Assembly (NCBI GenBank): GCA_937868095.1
Contig: CALMLO010000067.1
Location: 1 to 33,275, forward strand
Direction of reading: 5' to 3'
Source: an uncultured Phycisphaerales bacterium
GTDB taxonomy: Bacteria; Planctomycetota; Phycisphaerae; Sedimentisphaerales; Anaerohalosphaeraceae
Length of the DNA: 33,275 bases
The notes under the pieces are model-generated. The model was not told the origin of the DNA. It saw only the letters and a list, made by a program, of their open reading frames with translations, and did no database searches. The translations under genes were made by a program, and so were the position numbers. Shown here piece after piece: positions 26,104 through 33,275 of the stretch (position 1 is its first letter; each line of letters opens with the position of its first letter).

Positions 26104-27390
26104 ATGAAGGTTTCTGTGGTAGGCGTTGGCTACGTAGGATTGGTGGCAGCGGCTTGCCTGGCGGATGGCGGAAACCACGTTATTTGCGTAGACAATGACA
26201 AAAAAAAGATAGAAAATCTCCAAAAAGGGCTGGTTCCTATTTATGAACCGGGACTGGAGGAGATAGTCCGCCGGAATGAAAAGGCCGGTCGGCTCGTGTT
26301 TACAACGGAACTGAAGGAAGGTGTGGAGCATTCCCTGATTATTATTCTTGGGGTTGGTACACCCAGCGCTCCAGACGGCTCGGCGGATATTTCGGCGGTT
26401 CTTTCTGTGGCCGAAGAGATTGCCCAATTGATGAAAGAGTACCGGATTCTGGTGGTTAAAAGTACTGTTCCGGTCGGGACTTACAAGGTGGTCAGTGACC
26501 TGATCGCATCAAAAACAGAAGTTCCTTTTGATTATGTGAGCAATCCGGAATTTCTCAAAGAAGGTTCGGCGGTGGAGGATTTTCTCAAGCCGGACCGTGT
26601 GATTATCGGAACAACAAATCCGGCGGTGATGGAACTGATGAAGCAGCTCTATGCGCCGTTTATGCGAAAGAGCAGCCGGATTCTGTTTATGGACCCGGCC
26701 AGTGCGGAGATGACGAAGTATGCATCCAATGTGATGCTGGCGACACGGATTTCCTTTATGAATGAACTCAGTGCCCTCTGTGAACGCTATGGAGCGGATA
26801 TTGAGCAAGTCCGGGCGGGAGTGGGCAGCGACAGCCGAATCGGGCCGGCTTTTCTGTTTCCCGGGGTCGGTTTCGGCGGCAGCTGTTTTCCCAAGGATGT
26901 GCGGGCGCTGATTTATATGGGCCGGCAGAAAGGGATGCCGATGACGATTGCCGAGGCCGTTCAGCAGGTGAACCTCAACCAGCATCAGCGGTTTGCTGAC
27001 AAGGTGCTGGCTTATTACGGCGGCAGGAAGGGAACGTGTCTGGGGGTGTGGGGATTGGCTTTTAAGGCCCGCACAGATGATACGCGGGAATCGCCGGCGG
27101 TTTTCTGCATCCAGCGGTTTCTCGAAGCCGGCTTTCAGGTGGCGGCGTATGACCCGGAGGCGGTTTGTCCGGAGCTGCAGGGACGAATCCGAATGACGGA
27201 AAATGCCTATGATGTGCTCGATGACGCCGAAGGGCTGGTGATTTTTACCGACTGGCAGGAGTTTCGCACACCTGATTTTGAACAGATTGCAAGCCGTTTG
27301 AAAAGGCCGGTGATTTTTGACGGACGCAATCTGTACAGCCCTTCCTTTGTCCAGAAACATGGAATTGAGTATTACAGCATCGGTCGATAG
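26104..27390 (+). CDS. ugd: UDP-glucose 6-dehydrogenase
   Basis: This NAD-dependent enzyme oxidises UDP-glucose to UDP-glucuronate for surface polysaccharides. The 428-residue protein has the NAD-binding GVGYVG (7-12), the STVPVGT segment (120-126), K205 in EMTKYASNVMLATRISFMNE, and the catalytic cysteine C261 in GVGFGGSCFPKD. Length and motifs fit UDP-glucose dehydrogenase. The same superfamily includes UDP-GlcNAc and UDP-ManNAc dehydrogenases; because wlbABC lie downstream, a UDP-GlcNAc 6-dehydrogenase (WbpA-like) activity should be kept in mind, but the next gene (a UDP-glucuronate-epimerase type) fits UDP-glucuronate. It is first of seven closely spaced sugar genes. Confidence 0.9.
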   Translation: MKVSVVGVGYVGLVAAACLADGGNHVICVDNDKKKIENLQKGLVPIYEPGLEEIVRRNEKAGRLVFTTELKEGVEHSLIIILGVGTPSAPDGSADISAVLSVAEEIAQLMKEYRILVVKSTVPVGTYKVVSDLIASKTEVPFDYVSNPEFLKEGSAVEDFLKPDRVIIGTTNPAVMELMKQLYAPFMRKSSRILFMDPASAEMTKYASNVMLATRISFMNELSALCERYGADIEQVRAGVGSDSRIGPAFLFPGVGFGGSCFPKDVRALIYMGRQKGMPMTIAEAVQQVNLNQHQRFADKVLAYYGGRKGTCLGVWGLAFKARTDDTRESPAVFCIQRFLEAGFQVAAYDPEAVCPELQGRIRMTENAYDVLDDAEGLVIFTDWQEFRTPDFEQIASRLKRPVIFDGRNLYSPSFVQKHGIEYYSIGR

Positions 27391-27416
27391 TGAGAACAGC
27401 CGATGCGGGACTGCAA

Positions 27417-28360
27417 ATGAAAATAGTGGTAACAGGGGCTGCCGGGTTTATCGGCTCTCATCTGTGTGAGCGGCTGGTGAAAGCGGGCTATTCTGTGATT
27501 GGCGTGGATAATTTTGATCCGTTTTATGATCCGGCCGTCAAGCGTCGCAATCTTGCAGACCTGATGAGTTCCGGGCGATTTCAGTTGGCAGAGGGGGATA
27601 TTCGAGATGCGGCCTTGATGGAGTCGGCAGCAGCAGGAGCGGAGGCGGTGATTCATCTGGCGGCCAAGGCGGGTGTTCGCCCTTCCGTGGAAGACCCTGC
27701 AGGATACGCGGATGTCAATGTCCGAGGCACAACGGTGGTGCTGGAGGCGGCGCGGAAAGCCGGAATCCAAAAGTTTCTTTTCGCCTCCAGTTCGAGTGTC
27801 TATGGAAACCGCAGCCGCATTCCTTTTTCTGAAGAGGAGCCGGCGGATGCGCCGATTTCACCGTATGCGGCTACAAAAAGAGCCGGCGAGCTTTTGTGCT
27901 ATACTTATCATCATTTATACGGGATGGATGTGAGCTGTCTTCGGTTTTTTACGGTGTATGGCCCTCGGCAGCGTCCGGATCTGGCAATCTGCAAGTTTGC
28001 CCGGCTTATCGAAGCCGGCCGGCCTATTCCTGTTTACGGAGACGGTTCAGCAGAACGGGATTTTACGTATATTGACGATATTATCGATGGAGTCCTGGCT
28101 GCGCTGGAGAGGTGTCGAGGGTACCGGATTTACAATCTCGGCGAATCCTGTCCGGTCCGGCTGGATGATCTGATTGGCTGTCTGGAAGAGGCACTGGGGA
28201 AAAAGGCGGTCCGACAATCTTTTCCCCCGCAACCCGGCGAGGTACAGCGTACCTGCGCGGATATCCGCAGGGCGGCGGCGGAGCTGGGCTTCAGGCCGAA
28301 AACGCCGCTGAGGGAAGGATTGGCTCGCTTTGTCGAATGGATGCGTGCGGAGAGAAGGGA

Positions 28361-28364
<4 letters not shown>
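27417..28364 (+). CDS. NAD-dependent sugar epimerase, UDP-glucuronate 4-epimerase-like
   Basis: This extended short-chain dehydrogenase of 315 residues has the NAD motif GAAGFIG (7-13), the serine cluster FASSSSVYG (122-130) and the catalytic pair Y150 and K154 in YAATK. The stretch [17 protein letters not shown] (30-46) resembles UDP-glucuronate 4-epimerases (GalE-related), as does [16 protein letters not shown]. With Ugd directly upstream it probably makes UDP-galacturonate. An upstream GTG at 27390 overlaps the ugd stop, but ATG 27417, with CGGGA upstream, begins at the conserved Rossmann strand. A UDP-glucose 4-epimerase function is the main alternative. The end overlaps gmd by ATGA. Confidence 0.85.
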
Positions 28365-30339
<1,975 letters not shown>

Positions 30340-30343
30340 GACA

Positions 30344-31312
30344 ATGACAGCAGAAAAGTCTTTTGCACTGATTGGGGTGTGCGGCTACATTGCCCCCCGG
30401 CATTTGCAGGCCATTCGGGATACGGGCAATGTGCTGGCGGCGGCCCTGGATCGAAGCGATTCGGCGGGGATTTTGGATTCTTATTTTCCGGATACCCGTT
30501 TTTTTACGGAGTTTGAGCGATTTGACCGTCATCTGGAAAAACTCCGCCGCAAAGGGGAGGGGGTGGAGTATGTCTCCATCTGTTCACCCAATTATCTGCA
30601 CGATGCCCACGTACGTTTTGCACTGCGGCTGGGGGCCAACGCCATCTGCGAAAAGCCGCTGGTTATCAATCCGTGGAATGCCGTTGCACTGGGCGAGATT
30701 GAAAAAGAATCCGGCCGGCGGATCAATACGATTATGCAGCTGCGTCTTCATCCGGCGCTGCGGCGGCTGAAAGAGAAAGTGGAAGCCGGCCCGCCCGACA
30801 AGGTCTATGATGTGGATGTAACCTATATTACCGCCCGCGGCCGATGGTATGCGGTCTCCTGGAAAGGAGATGAAAGTAAATCAGGCGGGATTGCGGCCAA
30901 TATCGGCATTCACTTTTTTGATATGCTCTCCTGGATTTTCGGAGCGGTCAAGACCAGTACAGTGCATCTGTATGGACCGCAGCGTGCCGCCGGCTATCTT
31001 GAACAGGAGCGGGCGAGGGTGCGGTGGTTTTTGTCTGTAGATCGGCAAGACCTGCCTTTTGCCTGGCAGCCCGGCAAACCGGCGACTTATCGTTCGGTGG
31101 TGGTGGATGGAGACGAGGTGGAGTTTTCCGGCGGATTTACGGATCTGCATACGGAAAGTTATCGGAAAATCCTGGCCGGAGAAGGATTCGGCTGGCAGGA
31201 AGTGATGCCCTCGCTGGAGATGGTTTATGCTATTCGCCACAGCCGGCCCACCGGCTGCAAGGGAGACTATCATCCGTTGCTGATTCGATTGAAGGAAAAA
31301 GAAGATGTCTGA
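30344..31312 (+). CDS. wlbA: UDP-N-acetylglucosaminuronate 3-dehydrogenase, WlbA/WbpB-type
   Basis: This Gfo/Idh/MocA-family oxidoreductase of 322 residues oxidises the 3-position of UDP-GlcNAc-uronate so that an amino group can be added. The distinctive WlbA signature is clear: FALIGVCGYIAPRHLQAIRD near the start, DSYFPDTRFFTEFERFDRH (45-63), VSICSPNYLHDAHVRFAL and the family EKP motif (103-105). The ATG at 30344 with AGGAGAG eight bases upstream is chosen over an in-frame codon six earlier. It starts five bases after fcl and overlaps wlbB by eight bases. WlbA enzymes regenerate NAD internally using 2-oxoglutarate; this is known for the family, not shown here. Confidence 0.92.
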   Translation: MTAEKSFALIGVCGYIAPRHLQAIRDTGNVLAAALDRSDSAGILDSYFPDTRFFTEFERFDRHLEKLRRKGEGVEYVSICSPNYLHDAHVRFALRLGANAICEKPLVINPWNAVALGEIEKESGRRINTIMQLRLHPALRRLKEKVEAGPPDKVYDVDVTYITARGRWYAVSWKGDESKSGGIAANIGIHFFDMLSWIFGAVKTSTVHLYGPQRAAGYLEQERARVRWFLSVDRQDLPFAWQPGKPATYRSVVVDGDEVEFSGGFTDLHTESYRKILAGEGFGWQEVMPSLEMVYAIRHSRPTGCKGDYHPLLIRLKEKEDV

Positions 31313-31967
31313 TTCAGCAGCTGCTTATTTTGTTCACCCGTCAGCGGTTGTGGACTTACCCTGCACCATCGGCGCGGGGACAAAGATTTGGCATTTTTCG
31401 CATATCTGCCGGGGCGCTGTCATCGGAGCCGACTGCATCCTTGGGCAGAATGTTTTTGTGGCTTCTACAGCAGTTGTCGGCAATCGGGTTAAGATTCAGA
31501 ATAATGTTTCGGTTTATGACGGCATAACAATTGAGGATGAAGTGTTTTTAGGTCCCAGTTGTGTCCTTACCAATGTGTCCAATCCTCGGGCGCAGATTGT
31601 TCGGCATGGACTTTACGAAAAGACCCTGATACGCCGCGGCGCAACGGTGGGCGCCAATGCTACAATTATATGCGGCTGTACACTCGGACGCTATGCCTTT
31701 GCAGCGGCGGGGGCGGTCGTTACCAAAAGTGTGCCGGACTATGGTTTTGTTGTTGGTGTGCCGGCACGGCGGAAGGGGTGGATAAGCCGACACGGGCATC
31801 TCTTGCGGAATCCCAATTCTGATGGTATTCTGATATGTCCGGAGAGCGGATATCGCTATCAGGAGGTTCGCCCAGGGCTGCTGCGATGTCTGGATTTGGA
31901 CGAAGATGCCCCGCTGCCGCCGGAATTGTCGGTTGGGCGAAAGCATTACCGGGATTTCAAAAAATAA
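31305..31967 (+). CDS. wlbB: UDP-2-acetamido-3-amino-glucuronate N-acetyltransferase, WlbB/WbpD-type
   Basis: This left-handed beta-helix acetyltransferase of 220 residues adds the second acetyl group to give UDP-2,3-diacetamido-2,3-dideoxy-glucuronate. Hexapeptide repeats are evident (for example IGAGTKIWHFSHICRGAVIGADCILGQNVFVASTAVVG and VGANATIICGCTLGRYAFAAAGAVVTKSVPDYGFVVGVPAR). A C-terminal tail of about 50 residues beyond the helix contains two cysteines (ILICPESG and LLRC) and is longer than in compact homologues. It lies between wlbA and the aminotransferase gene as in known wlb clusters. Confidence 0.9.
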   Translation: MSDSAAAYFVHPSAVVDLPCTIGAGTKIWHFSHICRGAVIGADCILGQNVFVASTAVVGNRVKIQNNVSVYDGITIEDEVFLGPSCVLTNVSNPRAQIVRHGLYEKTLIRRGATVGANATIICGCTLGRYAFAAAGAVVTKSVPDYGFVVGVPARRKGWISRHGHLLRNPNSDGILICPESGYRYQEVRPGLLRCLDLDEDAPLPPELSVGRKHYRDFKK

Positions 31968-31989
31968 AACCGTCTTTTGAGGTCTTTTT

Positions 31990-33090
31990 ATGCAGGTTCC
32001 ATTGCTGGATTTGAAGGCGCAGTACCAGACCATTCGCAAAAAAGTGCTGGCCCAGATTAATGAAGTGCTCGATTCGCAGCAGTGCATCGGCGGTCCGAAG
32101 GTTGAGCAGCTCGAAAAGGAAATCGCCGACCTGTGCGGCTGCCGATATGCGGTGGGGGTCTCCAGCGGTACAGACGCACTTTTGAACAGTCTGATGAGTC
32201 TGGAGATCGGGCCGGGTGATGAGGTGATTACCACGCCGTTTACTTTTTTTGCAACGGCCGGGGGGATTGCGCGGGTCGGCGCCAAGCCGGTGTTTGTGGA
32301 TATTGATCCGGCCACCTTCAATATCGATCCGGCCCTGATAGAGCCGGCCGTGACGCGACGCACCAAGGCCATTATGCCGGTTCATCTGTTCGGACAGATG
32401 GCGGATATGGACCCGATTATGCGGCTGGCGGGACAGGCCTCGCTGGCGGTCATTGAGGATGCAGCGCAGGCCATCTCTGCTGTTTACAAAGGCCGGCGGG
32501 CCGGCAGTATCGGCACCTGCGGCTGTTTTTCATTCTTCCCAAGTAAGAACCTCGGCGGCATCGGAGACGGCGGGATGATAGTAACCAACGATGAGGCCCT
32601 TTCCGAACGTATGAGGATTATGCGCAATCATGGAAGTCAGCCCAAATATTTTCATAAATACATCGGCGGCAATTTCCGCCTGGATCCCATTCAGGCAGCC
32701 GCCCTGCTGGTGAAACTGCCTTGCCTGGAGCAATGGTCTCAGGCCCGCCGGAAAAATGCTGCTTTTTATACGCGGCGGTTTCAGGGAACACCGGTGCAGA
32801 CGCCCCTTATCTCCGAAAATTGTATTTCCATCTTTAATCAGTACGTAATCCGGGTGCCGCGTCGGGATGAATTGGCGGCTTATCTGAAGAAAAATCAAAT
32901 CGGCTGTGAGATTTATTACCCGATCCCGCTTCACCTGCAGGAGTGTTTTACCTACCTGGGAGGCAAGCCCGGTGATTTTCCCGAGGCGGAAAAAGCAGCC
33001 AAAGAGGTTCTGGCTCTGCCGATTTATCCGGAATTGACCGATGAGATGAAGGAATATGTGGTGAATACAATCCTCGATTTTTTTAGTTGA
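31990..33090 (+). CDS. wlbC: PLP-dependent sugar aminotransferase, WlbC/WbpE-type (DegT family)
   Basis: This aminotransferase of 366 residues transfers the amino group onto the 3-keto sugar made by WlbA; WlbB then acetylates it. DegT/DnrJ/EryC1 motifs are VSSGTDALL (57-65), the PLP-ring aspartate D157 in IEDAAQA, and the Schiff-base lysine K186 in FSFFPSKNLGGIGDGG. NFRLDPIQAA and the C-terminal EIYYPIPLHLQ are typical of the WbpE/WlbC group. It completes a wlbA-wlbB-wlbC trio. The preceding UDP-GlcNAc 6-dehydrogenase step is not clearly encoded here. Confidence 0.92.
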   Translation: MQVPLLDLKAQYQTIRKKVLAQINEVLDSQQCIGGPKVEQLEKEIADLCGCRYAVGVSSGTDALLNSLMSLEIGPGDEVITTPFTFFATAGGIARVGAKPVFVDIDPATFNIDPALIEPAVTRRTKAIMPVHLFGQMADMDPIMRLAGQASLAVIEDAAQAISAVYKGRRAGSIGTCGCFSFFPSKNLGGIGDGGMIVTNDEALSERMRIMRNHGSQPKYFHKYIGGNFRLDPIQAAALLVKLPCLEQWSQARRKNAAFYTRRFQGTPVQTPLISENCISIFNQYVIRVPRRDELAAYLKKNQIGCEIYYPIPLHLQECFTYLGGKPGDFPEAEKAAKEVLALPIYPELTDEMKEYVVNTILDFFS

Positions 33091-33198
33091 AAGGTAATTT
33101 GTCTGTACAGCACGGAAAAGCCCTGATGATTGGATAAAGGAGCGTACCTTTGCAAGCCATGAGGGCTAAAGAAGGAATCGGAAGAGGAGGTTGCAGTG
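33090..33198 (+). promoter_or_regulatory. Leader with competing RNA stems before a secreted-protein gene
   Basis: Several stems exclude one another. AGCC/GGCT (33155-33158 with 33164-33167) forms a local hairpin. AGCCC (33119-33123) can instead pair with GGGCT (33163-33167). GCAAGCC (33152-33158) can pair with GGTTGC (33189-33194, one bulge), covering part of the GAGGAGG Shine-Dalgarno. AAAGG/CCTTT (33136-33140 with 33147-33151) is a further hairpin, competing with AAAGGTA/TACCTTT (33090-33096 with 33145-33151). This resembles a translational switch. No known riboswitch class is recognised with confidence. Confidence 0.35.
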
Positions 33199-33275
33199 AT
33201 GACACATCGGATGGCTGTAGGAGTGTGGGTTGGGTTGTTCAGTTGTGCGGCAATGGCGGCGGATTTGACAAAGAT
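33199..33275 (+). CDS. Start of a secreted protein (truncated by the window edge)
   Basis: Only 25 codons are visible. They encode a short basic start, a hydrophobic core and an alanine-rich end (MAVGVWVGLFSCAAMAADL), a typical Sec signal peptide with likely cleavage around AMA-AD. GAGGAGG lies eight bases before the ATG at 33199; an in-frame GTG directly precedes it. It lies about 110 bases after wlbC. The product cannot be identified. Confidence 0.65.
   Translation, partial: MTHRMAVGVWVGLFSCAAMAADLTK

Noticed and set aside
27390..27416. GTG start of the epimerase overlapping the ugd stop
   Set aside because: No Shine-Dalgarno precedes it, and the conserved Rossmann strand begins exactly at ATG 27417, which has CGGGA upstream.
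33111..33195. c-di-GMP-I (GEMM) riboswitch
   Set aside because: Only fragments resemble the consensus (CACGnnAAAG and a GCAA-GCC piece). The core stem with GGGACGCAAAGCC and its tetraloop partner are not present in order. Kept only as a structured leader.

Overview
The window is about 33 kb of moderately GC-rich bacterial chromosome, densely packed with genes. It carries no rRNA, tRNA, CRISPR array or insertion sequence that I can see. The gene content suggests Planctomycetota, probably Phycisphaerae/Sedimentisphaerales-like. The pointers are a HEAT-repeat secreted protein in front of the ATP synthase genes, a PQQ/WD40-type propeller protein, an ECF sigma factor paired with a membrane protein carrying a DUF1559/pilin-like domain, and several genes with weak or no Shine-Dalgarno sequence. 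This assignment is inference from gene content; no marker gene here settles it.

Layout. 1-3.9 kb, minus strand: a leucine operon leuA-leuC-leuD, preceded by a Leu-rich leader peptide ORF and a candidate attenuator, and followed by a GC-rich terminator-like hairpin. 3.9-5.6 kb: a membrane-anchored protein of unknown function (minus) divergent from pyrF (plus), with overlapping promoter elements in a dyad. 5.7-16.9 kb, plus: a consensus promoter and an early terminator-like hairpin, then a HEAT-repeat secreted protein, atpZ-atpI-atpB-E-F-H-A-G-D-C encoding a complete F1Fo ATP synthase, a small conserved-looking protein and a propeller protein. purH follows at 16.9-18.5 kb. 18.6-20.4 kb: an ECF sigma factor overlapping a likely membrane anti-sigma partner. 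20.4-21.3 kb, minus: queG, with a promoter placed so that its mRNA may be leaderless. 21.5-25.8 kb, plus: prfB (with a programmed +1 frameshift), pepA, a tiny lipoprotein, folE and a two-domain PTPS protein. 26.1-33.1 kb, plus: a nucleotide-sugar block ugd - UDP-glucuronate-epimerase-like - gmd - fcl - wlbA - wlbB - wlbC. At the right edge lies the beginning of a secreted protein behind a leader with competing secondary structures.

How the genes work together. LeuA, LeuC and LeuD perform the first two steps of leucine synthesis (leuB is not here). The atp block provides the complete rotary synthase. FolE plus a PTPS with the C-x5-HGH motif would make 6-pyruvoyl-tetrahydropterin. The sugar block supplies activated uronic acids, GDP-fucose and a 2,3-diacetamido-uronic acid for cell-surface glycans, but no glycosyltransferase, flippase or polymerase lies in the window.

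The items most worth a second look are the leucine attenuator, the promoter/terminator pair in front of the ATP synthase block, the sigma/pilin-domain anti-sigma pair, the degenerate-plus-active tandem PTPS, and the switch-like leader at the right edge.
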